Of a stretch of DNA of 64,000 nt, positions 11,573 to 23,507 are shown piece by piece. The stretch lies in NCBI GenBank assembly GCA_963970005.1, contig CAXAMN010026694.1, forward strand, positions 348,125-412,124, in the 5' to 3' direction. How positions within the stretch are numbered: position 1 is the first letter of the stretch; each line of letters opens with the position of its first letter. The notes below the pieces were generated by a model. The model made no database searches, was not told where the DNA came from, and saw only the letters and a list, made by a program, of their open reading frames with translations. The position numbers and the translations under genes were made by a program. The DNA comes from Durusdinium trenchii. Its lineage: Eukaryota; Sar; Dinophyceae; Suessiales; Symbiodiniaceae.

Positions 11573-13087
11573 CTGAGAAGGAAATAGCAAAGCGAATGTG
11601 GAGCTTCATGATTCATGCATCTAGACTCTTGTGAATTCATGCTGGTTCTCATGAGAGAAGGCCCTTGGATTCAACCAAGAGCATCCAGGTGTCAGGCACG
11701 GTGGATACGATGCATTCCAGGCCCTGAGAAATGAAGTTCAACCTGCTCGAGTCAAGTGAACAAAGGAGGGGACGGGAAATGCTCAACACCACAGGGATAA
11801 ACTGACACCTTTTGTTGGTGGTGTGCCAGTCATCATTCTTTTGACCAAGATGCTCAGGTCATTTCTAGCCAAAAGAGCAGTTGTAGCAAACGTGAGACCA
11901 CAAGCTTCCCTGCCAACCCTGAACTCGTTGGGGTGAATCTGAGTTGGAGGAGCGAAACTCTTCGAGAAGCCAGTACCGCAACTGGGTGAAACCGGTGGCT
12001 GCTACGACGGGCAGCTGGGGTGTCCTCCGGTTCTTGAAGAGATCTCCGCTGCAGCTCTTTCACCAGCCTGGGGGTCGATCCAGGTGGGCTGGGTGGGGCG
12101 GACCCAGGGCATCGGCTTCGTCAAGTCAGTTCCGTGGCCAATGACTTGAAAGAGAGAGGCCCTCACAGACAGAGATGTTTTGGACCCATCCCAAGATGAT
12201 AATTTTGAGCCATTCCATTTTGGCCCTTAAGGAGCCACGAAATGAGTTGATCCAATGACCCTGGCAAAAACTGGACTCGGGGTGTGACGCCAATATCTTG
12301 GCTGGGTTTTGCCTCAGCAAGCTCTAGAGATCCTACAAGCTCACAAGTGACCTCTGTATAGCAAGTGTGGTAATATCACTTGTGGAAAGTCAGAGACACA
12401 AGTCACACTCTGAGTTCTTGACTCCGGAAGCAAGTCGCCTGCCACTTCAGCAACGATCCGCTCCTGGTGGAAGCACATTCACCACATTCACCACCAACAA
12501 AGGCACCTCTGGGTCACGTCCTCCAGACTGGCAGCAGTGTGGGCAGTATGGGCAGAAGCGGGTCTTGATGTCAGCTCCAGCAAGTCTCCAGCCTGCGTCA
12601 GTGAGTCTCCTGCCTCATGTGACACATATGCTAAGCTTGACAAGCTTGGCTTTCTTGAGGTTGATCCCTTCTCAACATTTCTCACCACACCACAGCTCGA
12701 GTCCAAACCGGGAACCCCTCATGTACAATCCCAAATTACACAGTTGATCTGCTGGGAGGTATCCCCCAACCCTCTTCTGAGCACCGTCATCTTCGGAGAT
12801 GCGGAGATGCCGGCATCCTGCCTCGCTAAGGAGCTCCGCTCCAACGGCTGCTTGAAGCAAAGCAGCTTCTTCAAAGCCAGCGGAGCAAACACCTCCGGCG
12901 CTTCGGATGCTGTTGGGAGGCTTCAACGTGTTTTTTTGCTGTAGTCACAGGTCCATCTGTATTCCAGTGCCGTTTTGGAAGGGGGGGGAAGTCGAACCGG
13001 CCGTTTCTGAGACACCCGGACTCTCGGGACCCGCGATTCCAAATGAGAGCCTGCCGGAGAGCGATCCCAGAAGATCCATCTAAATGA

Positions 13088-13202
13088 GACTGACATGAGG
13101 AGAGCTACTAGGAGCAAGGACGCTACTAGGAGCTCATGGCCATACTACTAGGAGCAAGGACGCTCCTAGTAGCAAAGGGCATCGCTACTAAAAGCAAGGA
13201 CG
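13088..13202. repeat. GCTACTAGGAGCAAGGACGCT minisatellite-like repeat
   Basis: The word CTACTAGGAGCAAGGACGCT recurs in degenerate form at about 13105, 13146 and 13187. A related single copy (CACCTAGGAGCAAGGACTC) lies near 15510. The units are 40 bp apart and contain CTAG palindromes. Confidence 0.65.
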
Positions 13203-14070
13203 CTACTAGCAACAAGTTGTGCATACTTCATAGGTAAGTCCATCACACAAACATCTTGCAACACTAAAAGTTAGCATGTTGCAGCTACGGCAAAGCCGTA
13301 CAAAACAAGTTAACAAACACCAAGAGCCTTGTCTTGCCTTGTCTTTCCCTTGCCTTGCTCAAGAATGACAGGCCTGGCCTATCGCTTGTTGCCTCGACTT
13401 CACTAGGGTCCTGTCAAGGCAAGTGTGCGTCAGTTTGGGTCTTCAGGAATTTTTGTAGGTTGTTACAGGGGGCGACGGTCAAAACATGTTGCGGAGTTGC
13501 AGGTCATCAGGATTTGGTGTGTATTGTGGTGTTCCACGTCTGCCACATTATCTTGTGTTTGGCTGGTGTATTGTTTTTGTTGTGCAAAACATCCACTTTG
13601 GACTTTGATATTCCATGACCACTCACTCACTATTCGTCGCTTTCACTAATTTTGAGCCTATCTCATATATTCTGCTGTCATCTCCCTTCCGTTGAGGAAG
13701 TTGTTTAGCAATGTTGTCGGATACGCAATATTTAGGGAAATGGAAATCCAAGTCACTCCCACTAATGCTAAGCAGCAACAAGCCCAATCTCTATACTGTC
13801 CAAATTGATCAAAATTGAAAGAAAGAAACAAAAAGTAAGGTCGGTCTAGAAGGCCAAAGAAAAAAATGTGTATATAAAACAAAATTGACAAAAAGGAACA
13901 CCAGGTGGTTCTTGATGAAACAAACACTGTTCTTCACTGAGTTCTTCTGCTCAGCCCTGCACAGCTGGAGCCACCGAGTCCTGCAAGGGGGAAGAGGGGA
14001 AGACACGCACATAGAAAGTGCACCAATTCCCCTGGTAAATGACCGCTCACAATGAAGATGCTTCAATCAC

Positions 14071-14250
14071 TCACGTTGCACTTTCACTGCTGGTGCTTTT
14101 GGCACATTTCGTGGTGCTGATCCAAAAACTGTCCTGATCCAAAGACTGATGCTCCAACACTTCAGCCACCTCAGCCGCCACCAACGCCACCGACGCCATC
14201 GGACCGAGCGCACCGGACGATGAAAAAGTCCGAGGAACCATTTGGTGCAC
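14071..14250 (-). CDS. Weak exon candidate, Ala/Val/Glu-rich helix
   Basis: One minus frame reads MASVALVAAEVAEVLEHQS, then SLDQDSFWIS, ending in a stop near 14071. It is similar in style to the duplicated helical exons further right but matches none of them closely. The boundaries are guesses. Confidence 0.3.
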   Translation of the reverse strand: MHQMVPRTFSSSGALGPMASVALVAAEVAEVLEHQSLDQDSFWISTTKCAKSTSSESAT

Positions 14251-14811
14251 AGCGGTGGCACTGTAATCCTTCTTGGGATCCTGATTTGGCGGAAGAAACA
14301 CGTCGGACCTCGTTTGACCTGGACCCTGTAAACAGGGTCCCCCATGAGCTCTGAAGAGTTCTATTCTCTCTGCTTCAATAACCCCAAGGATCATGTCATG
14401 TAATGCGTGTTACACGCTTGCTGTAGTGTTCGTGTTGAGGTGGCAATGCCTCCTGGCTGCCCCCCTGACCGAGCACTTTCCACTTCTGAAGATGCCTGCA
14501 AGAGGTTGAGTGATGCCGCTCCAACCACTTGCTTTCCACTTGTCTTGCCCCAGAAAGTGCCTCTAGAGGCTGCACAGAAATCACTGGCAAGATCTCAACG
14601 CTGACCTCCCAGCCAAGCACTTGTCTTGGCGCGCCACTGTGAACACAAGTTTGATTCTATAGTTTCAAAAAGATGTTCGCCTTGAGTACAGTGGTATGAA
14701 AAACCACCAGTACTCAGATGTTAATATGCTTTCAGTTGCATTCAGTTGCATTCAATCGAGCCCCCCTTCTCACCACCGGTGTTGCCTCAGAGGTCAACAA
14801 AGATGCTGCTC

Positions 14812-14882
14812 TGACAGGATGAGCTGTAGCTGCAGCGGCTGAGTCGAGCAAGTCCTCAGCAAGCTGGTCGACAAATGGTCGA
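14812..14882 (-). CDS. Exon-like segment related to the LKDLLASALL exon type
   Basis: The frame reads FVDQLAEDLLDSAAAATAHP. QLAEDLLDSAAA lines up with ADLKDLLASALLHE of the 20-24 kb cassette and with RLIQDLLRTALQLEE at 24.85 kb. This puts a member of that exon family 5 kb before the array. Boundaries are approximate. Confidence 0.4.
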
Positions 14883-16855
14883 AGCCTCAGGTCACCACTG
14901 CGATATTTCCCGAAGGTCTAGCTTCAAGGATTCAAGGACTGCCATCTATTGCTTTTGCTTTGTATCTAGCAGCTACCAGAATCTAGTCTTACAAAACCCT
15001 CTGACAACTCTTGATCCCCCGAAGTTTCCTACAATCTGCCACTCCTGTGCCATCGCAGCAACGTCAACATCAGCGCCTCAGGAGTTGCACGCGTCATCGA
15101 ACCGTTCGAGGAAAAAGTCACAAACAAGATCTGAAATCACAACTCGCGCCTGGAACATGCGCTTCGACTTCCTCAACAGTAAGGGCATTGCAGTCAAGGT
15201 CATTCTGCGTTGGTGCTGTTACTTTTTTGCGTCGGTGCTTTTTGGCCACTAGAGAGTTCCACGTGTCATTTCAACATTCTACCGTGGATAGTTTGATTTC
15301 CTAGTCAATCTGCAAAATCATGTCAAACAAAGTCTGCTCTCCCAACTTCAACTCCACTTTACTAGTTTCAGCTTTTGCGAGAAACACCGCAGACGCGCGT
15401 CAAGCGGCGAGCGCTCGCACTATGCCCTGTGGAGACCAAACAGTTGTAGTACAAACTCCAGTGTTTGACACCACTCTTGTCTTAAGAAGCTACTAGGGGC
15501 TCCTGGCCGTACACCTAGGAGCAAGGACTCTTGTCCTTAACATCGGTCATTGTTTCGATTCCCAACGCACAAGATATTGAAACATGCGGCATCGCTAAGC
15601 GAATCTGAGCCCTTTTGCGGGACGTTTGGAAAAAGCTCTAAAGTATGATCTTCTGATCAACAATCCATTGGTTGTCCTCAAAAGAGACTATCTATCTTTC
15701 TTTCTATCTATCCATCTATCTACAGGGACGCGCCTGTGGTGCCGTCTCCGCCGACCTCATGGGTGGCAGAGGTGCCATGGGTAAGAAGCACCAAACCCCA
15801 AAGGACGAAATGTTGCGCCATGAGCGAAGGTTTTGGACCTGTAGGCGCCACGACATGATTCTCTTACAAGACTGTCCCCGACTGTGTCCCTGCTTTCTCT
15901 CCGATGTGTGTTCAGCTAACTTCTATGATTCAAAAATCTATTCAAAGGTTTCTATGTTCTTTATGTTTTTTGTGCCAAATATTCTATTTGCTGTTCGAAC
16001 TAACCAGTTCCATCCATCCACTCCCTCCAGCCTCAATTCCTCGATGGTGTCATTCAGTGCGTGGAAGGCAGTAGCCTTGTAAAGCCGCAAACGTTTGCAA
16101 AAGAGATTCAAAATGTTCAAGGGAAAAGGGGTGTTTGTGGTGCTTTCTCTTCGCTCCTTCTAGCAGGAGCATCATACATTTTCCAGTGTCTTCTCTGAGT
16201 ACCAAGGCTGCTGTGGTAGCATCATACAGGTTAAACAAAAGTCGAGACGTTCAAAGTAAAAATAGACACAGTAGTTCGTAGTTACTGAATCAAATTCAAT
16301 TGTTGGTTACACAAACCCAAATTCCAAGTCCAATTCGAGTCTTCACTGTTTCACTGGAGACTCATTGGATGCGCCAGCCTTGGCCACCTGCAAAGAGCCT
16401 TGCGAAGTGGCCACACTGACGGCGGGGCCTAGCAGGAGGGTGGGTCACGCTGAAAAATGCGGAGAGTGGGTAACAGGTCCAGGTCGTTTGTTCCTCAGAC
16501 ATCAAAGAGTCTGAAAGAAACATTAGTGTTGGCAAAAGAGTCCACGGAAGAAAAGAGTGACGGCCCTAAGGCGTGTGCCTGAGGCCAGACTGGCTGCATC
16601 CTGGGCCACATCCTGGCAGACTAGCCGAAAAGGAAAATGACTTCAGACCCTTGCCTCGCTTCCCTGGACACATCGACATGAAAGAGCCTCCGGTCTTTCA
16701 ATCGATGGGGCAAGTAGCTCACTGCCCTCGCAGCGCGACGCTTTCCGGCTGTTTCTTCACAGTCGCGATGCCGTCTCTAAAGAGAAGAATGAAACAGGGC
16801 TACCCGGTTCTTTACAACTCCTAGCCAGCTCATAGAAGGGAAGTTCCAGGAAATC

Positions 16856-17302
16856 CTACTGCCCTGGAGTACTATGGGGCGGTGGCAATTGTGAGATTTG
16901 GGATGCCTTTCGATGCCAATGGGAGATGATGCCAATGCGACAGTCATGGGAGTCCGCCTCGGTGCACACCTGCGAGGCTGGTTGGGTATCTGCCTGACTG
17001 GGCAGTGAGTCCTGCACCCAGTTGTGGACCAGCTCCTGGAAAGCAGGCTCCAAAGTCGTCCAATGTTTCTCGTAAATTTCTACACCATTCAAGCAAGCAG
17101 TGTGTCCATCAATAAGAAGCAACAAGAAGTTTCGGGCAATGACCTGCAAGAAAAAGCTGGATGACTGATCTGATGTCACTTTCCAAAAAGAGGGCTCCGT
17201 GATTGGCTCGGATGCGTCGGCGGTGACCACGGAAGCACCTGAGCCAGTATCCCCAGTGGCTCTGGGAACATGGTCTGGAAATGTCTGGAACATGGTCACC
17301 AT
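16856..17302 (-). CDS. Exon-like ORF, unknown protein
   Basis: A minus frame of 148 codons with protein-like composition. It contains VTSDQSSSFFLQVIARNF, then LLLLIDGHTACLNGVEIY, then HWTTLEPAFQELVHNWVQ. The middle looks like a folded alpha/beta segment and the end is polar. It is longer than most exons here. I recognise no domain. Both ends may include intron sequence. Confidence 0.4.
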   Translation of the reverse strand: MVTMFQTFPDHVPRATGDTGSGASVVTADASEPITEPSFWKVTSDQSSSFFLQVIARNFLLLLIDGHTACLNGVEIYEKHWTTLEPAFQELVHNWVQDSLPSQADTQPASQVCTEADSHDCRIGIISHWHRKASQISQLPPPHSTPGQ

Positions 17303-17959
17303 GGTCTGCCAAATATTGATCGTTGACTTCGACTTCTAGTGAGGCAGAATCACTACATCCTACACGTCCTACACCAAATGCGCAGCCGTACGACACACAC
17401 ACACCAAAAATAGATGTTTAAAAAATACGTAAAACGACGCACCAGGGCACTCTGACCACCACGAGCTGATTGACCGCTTGATGGCCTGTCCTGAACGAGG
17501 ATGTTGCTGAGCATTCTGTGCTAATTGATATGCATGGTGAGCTCGAACGAGTGAAAGCAACCAACAGCAAGGTCAAAAAGAGAGTGCAACAAGATGGAAA
17601 GACGAGTGCCAAAGAGACGAAACCCAAGAGCTTAGCCGAACAGTCAAAACTCACCTCTGAAAAGCTCATCTTATCCATGAAAAAAGACTGAGCGCGGGGA
17701 GGCTGTTACTGTGTGCGCCAGGGATAAGTCCAAAGTTAGGAAACGGCTACTGTACCGCTTGATCGCTAAACACCTGTGGCCCATGGCAGTCTGCAATGAA
17801 TCCAGACGCGTTATTATCAATATGAACATGCTGCCACTTATATAAGGGGGCACCCCTTCACTTATAAAGCTTTTCGGCCCAAGTTTGCAACCTCTGTAAA
17901 TGGGTCATCCCTGGTTTTGGTGCTTGCTCGTTGAAGATCAAAATGTGAAGAACTTGAGA

Positions 17960-18038
17960 CAAGCAATCAAACTGCAAGGCCTCTGGCTGAAGGACGTCAA
18001 CAGTCAAGGATGATGCCAGGATGTCTATCTCGTCCAAC
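17960..18038 (-). CDS. Exon-like segment, LRLDEIDxLxASLT family, copy 1
   Basis: After an AG acceptor (CTAAG) the frame reads LDEIDILASSLTVDVLQPEA and continues LQFDCLSQVLHILIF. The first 12 residues match a second exon-like segment at 28.7 kb, where the acceptor is in the same place. Function is unknown. Confidence 0.5.
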
Positions 18039-19211
18039 CTTAGTTGATTGCATCGCACCAGTGCAAGCATTGAATCCTATCAAGACAAGGGCTTGTGAGC
18101 CAGATTCCCGCAAACACACCCTTCCCGGTTCCAAGTTGTGCCGGTCGTGCTATTCCTCAAGGTGTCCCCTCCTTCCCAAGAAGTGTCCCAGAAGAGAAGT
18201 CTCTCTTCCCAACTTCAAAGTCCCGTAGTTCAATCGCTAGCTAGTGTTGACACAGCTGTGAAAAGTGCAGGCCAGCAACAACTCATCTTTGGTCTTTCTT
18301 GCTTGGCTGGGCATGATGGTGACCTGACCATCTAAGCATCATCTGGGCACCATGTGGGCATGTTGAGCATGAAGAAGGGACATCGACAGCCAAAAGCAGG
18401 TCACCGCCTCTGACGCTGGTCTGGAGACCTGGAAGCATGATTTCTTCTCCGCTCAACTATGTGAGATTTCATTGCAAGATTGCAGCCTTGGATTGCTGGT
18501 CAGCATCGTTCAGTAAGTCCTTGAATCAGGTGTGCCGGGATGTCCCTTCTTGCGGACCCAGTCATCACTTGGGGTCCCACTATCTGCCCTGCGTCTGTGT
18601 CTGTCCACATTTATCTAGCATGACATACGTTTCCGCGGTCAGGAGATTGAGGTTGGGCTTATGATGGTACCTTGTTTGGCTGACCTTCTTAGTTTAAAAA
18701 GCTGGTGACTGGGAATTTTTTGAGTGCAGTAATCAGATTGACGCGAGTCTTGGGTGATTTACTTGCATAACACACACTTAGGAAACGCGTACGGAACTGA
18801 ATGCCACATGCCACACGCCCACCTAGGTATGAGAGCCTAAGAGGTCAAGTTAAAGGTATGTAAGGTGAACCTGAAAGAGTTCCCAGAAGCGGTTTTCCAA
18901 GACTCCAAAATTCACCAGAGTGTGAAAGTCCAGCTTGACAAGCAATCTTCAAGCTTCTGCAGACCTGTCATTACCTAACCAGCCTGACATCTACAGGAGC
19001 ATAGTTACCCCGTGGCCTGTGCCTCCTGCATCTAGTAGTAAAACTCCAAAATCGAAAACCTGAAACATCCTGAAACCAACTTCGAAGGAAGCCCTCTGAT
19101 TCCAAGGGTTTCACACACACAGACACTCTTTGATTCAGGGTCACATGTGCTTTGCTTTATAGTTGTATTTTCCTGAACAACGTGCAGATTTGAACGTTGA
19201 AAGTTGCCACG

Positions 19212-19310
19212 AAGGATGCCATAGAAGAAACGCCCCGAGCGGCTCCTCAGCGAGCTTCTGCCCCAATGCCTCTATAACGGCCACCTCATCGAGTCCAACA
19301 TGAAAAAAGG
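19212..19310 (-). CDS. Weak exon candidate, helical segment
   Basis: The minus frame reads FFHVGLDEVAVIEALGQKLA and then EEPLGAFLLWHPSW. The LDEVAVIEALGQKLAEE part is a convincing amphipathic helix resembling the other duplicated exons. The splice sites are unclear. Confidence 0.35.
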
Positions 19311-19864
19311 GAGTTAAGAGGACTGTTCCAAAACCCTTGGGTTTCTGGTGGGGAAAACGGTCCCCTGCCAGGCAGGAAGAACGGTCCTTGCGTCTCCCTG
19401 CGCATTTTCGCGCCTCGTTGGAGAGGGACGGATCAGAGATCCGGCTCGGCGTCGAACTTCGGCGCGCCTGGAAGGAGGTGAAGGCGGCACCCCGGTCTCT
19501 TTTGGTTGCCAAAACGGTTGTGAGAAAAGGGGAAAAGGGTTTTGGACTGGGGCTTGGAGGGTTTTCAGTTTAAAAACATGCTGTATACCTGATGTATGGA
19601 ATTGGTTTGAGGCAAATGACAGACAACCCCACCGCTTGCTCGTGCTTCATCTGCTGCATAGCCAGATCGAGCAACTCCTTGCATCTTGAGTATTTTTCCG
19701 AAGCAATGTAAAAAGAAAAGGACTTATATACATTGACAACTTGCTCTGTCCTCTGCCACAGACTCGCAATATTTGACCATGGCCGACTGAGCAAAGCAAA
19801 CCCATCTCACACCACAAAGAGTAGAGTCTGAAGGGTGTGGATAAAAGGATTCTGAGTTCATGAT

Positions 19865-20882
19865 GTTTCATTGGTGTCGAAGTGGAAAGCCTGAACCCCA
19901 AACCTCGACATCCTCACTGGGCACTTTGCCACTTTGCTGTTCAACACCGCCGCTGGCCTCACTAGCTGTGAGCACATCCGAGCTTGGCCCTGCCTGCCAA
20001 CGGGCTGTGGCTGAAAAACATGGGCCACCCAATACCCCCTGTCAAGGAAAGACAAACAAAACCCTTCTTGAAAACCGTACTCAAGTCTTGCGCCACAATG
20101 CCTCGTTTGGGTCCATGTTCAATGCCTCCCTCAAGGAACTCTGCAGCGTGCGCCTTTGCGTTGCACCGCCGAAGCTTTCACAGTTTGCCAAACCCTTCAC
20201 ATCCTTTGAAACACCGGAACAGCCATAATTATCAACTCACACCCAAACGAAAGGGTACTAATCATATCCGATACTCAGCAAAGGCACTGTGCTTCCAGAC
20301 CTCATTGACAACAAGCGGCAAGTGATATATAAACGCTAAATTTGCAGCAACAAAAAACTGACGTACAATTATTGCATCCAAAACACGCTCTTCGTCATCT
20401 CGCGCTGCCTCTGGAGGGATTGTTGCCGCATCAGAAACCTCCCAATCAAACAAACGTACGAGCAGTCTTTGTTCCATTCTATGCCTTCCCCGCTGTTCAA
20501 GTGCATGTGCTCGAATTCTGTACACAGGAAAGAAGGGACAGCCAAGGTTTGTCCTGCTCAGATGCAAAAACAACCGCCATGCATTCTGGAAACAAAAGAT
20601 GTGCCTGCGTTGCAGACAAGACTTCAGAGCTTTCCCGCTGGGCCTTCAAATGGAGCTTGCAAGTATTTCTGTGTGGTTGACTTCACAAGCAACAAAATGC
20701 CCTTTTATCTGTGAAGGATGAACGGTGCCTGTTCTTTGTGTTGCATCTCATGCAACAAGGCCGAAGCAAGCAAGTCCTTCAGCAATTCTGCAACAGCGCT
20801 GGCAGCAAACACCTACTGGTACTGTTACTTTATTTTTCCTCCGCAATGTTGTCCCCCAGGCTTTCAATAGCATTGGCCTGCC
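19865..20882 (-). CDS. Exon cassette unit 1 (six exon types D-E-B-A-C-G in minus order)
   Basis: This unit holds one copy of each of six short exon types. Reading the minus strand: D (from 20877, after TTTTGGCAG) AIESLGDNIAEE; E (about 20796 down) LLKDLLASALLHE; B (about 20440-20365) IPPEAARDDEERVLDA; A (from 20300, after CAATGAG) VWKHSAFAEY; C (about 20170-20090) QRRTLQSSLREALNMD; G (from 19993, after TTGGCAG) AGPSSDVLTASEASGG, continuing to a stop near 19861. All except C clearly begin after an AG. The types recur in the same order in units 2-5. They are helical and acidic, with no known domain. Donors are often not canonical GT, as is common in dinoflagellates. Confidence 0.5.
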
Positions 20883-20998
20883 AAAACAGAAGCGGAATAC
20901 CCTATATACATAACATGCGCCATGGAATGTATTCAACCTCATGTCGCGAGCACTCGGCATGTCCTGGCCTCTGGCATAGAACAATTGGAAGCATAGAT
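20601..20998. repeat. 398-bp near-identical duplicate (copy 1 of 2)
   Basis: Nearly identical to 23113-23500, with only scattered substitutions and small indels, for example an insertion near 20706-20718. It spans the D and E exons of unit 1 and about 200 bp of flanking sequence. It is far more similar to its copy than the rest of the cassettes are to each other, so it is a recent duplication or a gene-conversion tract. Confidence 0.9.
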
Positions 20999-21099
20999 CG
21001 AATTCCTTTGACTGAGCCAAGAACTGCAAACAATCTTGCAAAGACAATGATGTGGAAGTAAGTCCCTCACGGCTTTACTGCTTCCACCTGCAAGCCACG

Positions 21100-21740
21100 A
21101 AAGTGAATGTATGACCGCAAGGCCTTGCTTGCAGCAGGCTGGGCACTTGGTCTTTCAAGACAAGAGGGGTTCCTGGCCTCACTTGCCGTGAGCACATCCG
21201 AACTTTCCGGTTCTGCCTGCCAACGCAAAAAATATCCAACCCGAGCATAGCCGAGCAATATGTATATATATATATAGAGAGAGAGAGAAGTAGAAACGTG
21301 TTTAAGTGTTTGTCAATCATTATCAAGTCTTCTGTCGCCCCAATGCCTCATTTGAGTCAGTGTTCAACGCCTCCCTTATGGAACCCTGCAGCGTCCGCCT
21401 TTGCATCGCAGTACAGCCCGAAGAGCTGCTTTGAAGAGTCCACTTGTCAGAGATTGCAAAACTCTTGACATTCCTCGTTTAGTCCACTATTTACCACAGC
21501 AAACACACAAGTTTGAGGCTCCTATCACCCGATTCAATATGGCCCATACTGAGTCATATGGGATACTCCGCCAAGGCACTGCTGCTCCAGACCTCATTGA
21601 CGGCTCCAAATAAGAAAAGCTGCCAAATTGGCAGAATGGTAAGTACATAAATACTGACAGAACTTGCATCCAAAACACGCTCTTCATCTTCTCGTGCTGC
21701 CTGCAAAGATTGTTGCGGCATCCAACCAAACAAACGTAGG
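21100..21740 (-). CDS. Exon cassette unit 2 (types B-A-C-G; D and E not found)
   Basis: The minus strand carries B at about 21733-21660, with QAAREDEERVLDASS intact but a 2-bp deletion just before it relative to unit 1. A possible new acceptor (TTTGCAG) sits at that point. A follows at about 21592 (VWSSSALAEYPI), C at about 21420-21337 (RRTLQGSIREALNTD), and G at about 21222 (AEPESSDVLTASEA). The D and E types are absent, and a lysine-rich segment lies at 21.97 kb instead. Confidence 0.45.
21262..21289. repeat. (TA)n(GA)n compound microsatellite
   Basis: A TA run changes directly into a GA run. It lies in the intron-like spacer between exon types G and C of cassette unit 2. Confidence 0.9.
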
Positions 21741-21963
21741 AGCAGTCTCTGGAAATGTCTTGTTTCCAACCATAGGCAGTCCAAGTCGGTCGGAGTCAGT
21801 TTGAGCGTTTGAAGAAACTGGGAGAGGCAGCAAAGAATGAACACATGATGTTGAGGAGATGATACACGTGCATCTTACGGTGCAATTTAGCTGGTGCATC
21901 GGTTCATCAAAGTATACAATGTTGAGAGGAGGATACATGTTGAACAACACATTTCACTCAGGT

Positions 21964-22058
21964 TAGGAAGGAGGTTCCGTCCGCGCCTTCGGCCGTTTCT
22001 TCTCCTTTTTGTCCTTCTTGTCTTTCTTGTCTTTCTTATCCTTTTTGTCCTCAAACCC
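21964..22058 (-). CDS. Lysine/aspartate repeat exon or C-terminus
   Basis: The minus frame reads IPAGFEDKKDKKDKKDKK, then EKKRPKARTEPPS, and reaches a stop. It encodes five consecutive DKK triplets, a highly basic tail like those of nuclear or RNA-binding proteins. It could be the 3' end of a gene whose earlier exons lie to the right, or just a purine-rich microsatellite. Confidence 0.35.
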
Positions 22059-22439
22059 AGCAGGAATTCAGCAGCTTGTATAGTCTAGGACATAGATTTG
22101 ACATGGTCATGATTGAAACAAAAAAAAACTCCACTAGACCTCTAGTGCAAATTTGCTTGGTCACTTGTGGCCACATCATATCTTCCTGTGCCAGCAGCAA
22201 AGCACCGTAAAATGCTGTCCTTCTTTTTCTCTTCATGAACTTTCTGCGCTGGCTCGGCCTGCTGCTCAGGCAGTAGAAGAGCTGGGCTTACATGCATAGG
22301 TGCAGTATCATGGTGGCTCATCCACGCGAGCCCTCAACGCATAGCCAGCTTGGAAATTACTCACTGTATGAAAAGAACACACCTGGACCAAAATTGGCCA
22401 ACTTACAGCAAGCTGTGCAGATGTCGTCTACAAGCTAAC

Positions 22440-23383
22440 CAGCAATAACGCCCTAATGCCTCCTTTGAGTCGATGTTCAGTGCCTCCCTCAAGGAACTCT
22501 GCAGCGTCCGCCTTTGCATTGTCAAAGGGACAGAAAAGTCAAAACTGCTAGCGATGGCATCCAACCTACTAGCGATGGCCTCCCCATAGCAGCTTTTTGA
22601 CGAGTCCATTTGTCACACATTGGAAGAACCATTACTTCCCTTGTCTAGTCACTAGTCCGCTATTGAACACGCAACTTTGAAATTCTTCACACTCAACAAG
22701 CAATAGAAACAAACATGTACTGAATCACATGTGATACTCAGCCAAGGCGCTGCTCTTCCAGACCTCATTGACGGGGCTTGAGTTCCAAGGAAGAAAGGCT
22801 GAAAGATTAGCAGAACACGAAACACTCACTGACAGAAACTTGCATCCAAAACACGTTCTTCATCTTCTCGTGCTTCTTCTGGAGCGATCGTTGCCACATC
22901 AGACACCTCTCAATCAAACAAACAAAGGATCAATCTGTCAAGATGTCTTACTTCTACTCAAAGTAATTCTATGCCTTTTCTAGTGTTCAAGTACATATGT
23001 GAGTAGCATACACACAAGGAAGAAGGGAGAGCCAAGGTTTGTCCTGCTCAGATGCATTCAACAAGGCCCTAAACAAGCGCGATAAATTTTGGATTTTGGC
23101 AACAAGCAAAGCGTGCCTGCGTTGCAGACAAGACTTCAGAGCTTTCCCGCTGGGCCTTCAAATGGAGCTTGCAAGTATTTCTGTGTGGTTGACTTCACAA
23201 GCAACAAATGCCCTTTTATCTGTACGGTGCCTGTTCTTTGTGTTGCATCTCATGCAACCAGGCCGAAGCAAGCAAGTCCTTCAGCAATTCTGCAACAGCG
23301 CTGGCAGCAAACACCTACTGGTACTGGTACTTATTTGTTTCCTCCGCAATGTTGTCCCCCAGGCTTTCGATAGCATTGGCCTG
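22440..23383 (-). CDS. Exon cassette unit 3 (types D-E-B-A-C; G not found)
   Basis: D is at about 23379-23340 (IESLGDNIAEE) and E at about 23312-23250 (KDLLASALLHE), both inside the recent 398-bp duplicate. B runs 22906-22830 between AG (TTGAGAG) and a GTGAGT donor and encodes APEEAREDEERVLDAS. A (VWKSSALAEYHM) begins near 22766. C at about 22530-22450 reads RRTLQSSLREALNIDSKEAL. An in-frame TGA just before B shows that the upstream sequence is intron. Confidence 0.5.
22548..22582. repeat. 21-bp dispersed minisatellite, locus 1
   Basis: Two units of CTAGCGATGGCATCCAACCTA type, 21 bp apart. The same unit occurs at 29016-29057 in reverse orientation and at 31487-31590. Confidence 0.85.
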
Positions 23384-23500
23384 CCAAACAGAAGCGGAAT
23401 ACCCTATATACATAACATGCGCCATAGAATGTGTTCAACCTCATGTCGCGAGCACTCGGCATGTCCTGGCCTCTGGCATAGAACAACTTGAAGCATAGAT
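23113..23500. repeat. 398-bp near-identical duplicate (copy 2 of 2)
   Basis: Counterpart of 20601-20998, about 388 bp here, with the same exon D and E content and the same flanking CCTATATACATAACATGCGCC-type sequence. Confidence 0.9.
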
Positions 23501-23507
23501 TGCTGTG

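Noticed and set aside
12200..12235. Possible dinoflagellate spliced-leader relic (GCCATTCCATTTTGGCCC)
   Set aside because: It resembles the known leader core only loosely, with inserted and changed bases. It is too weak to call.
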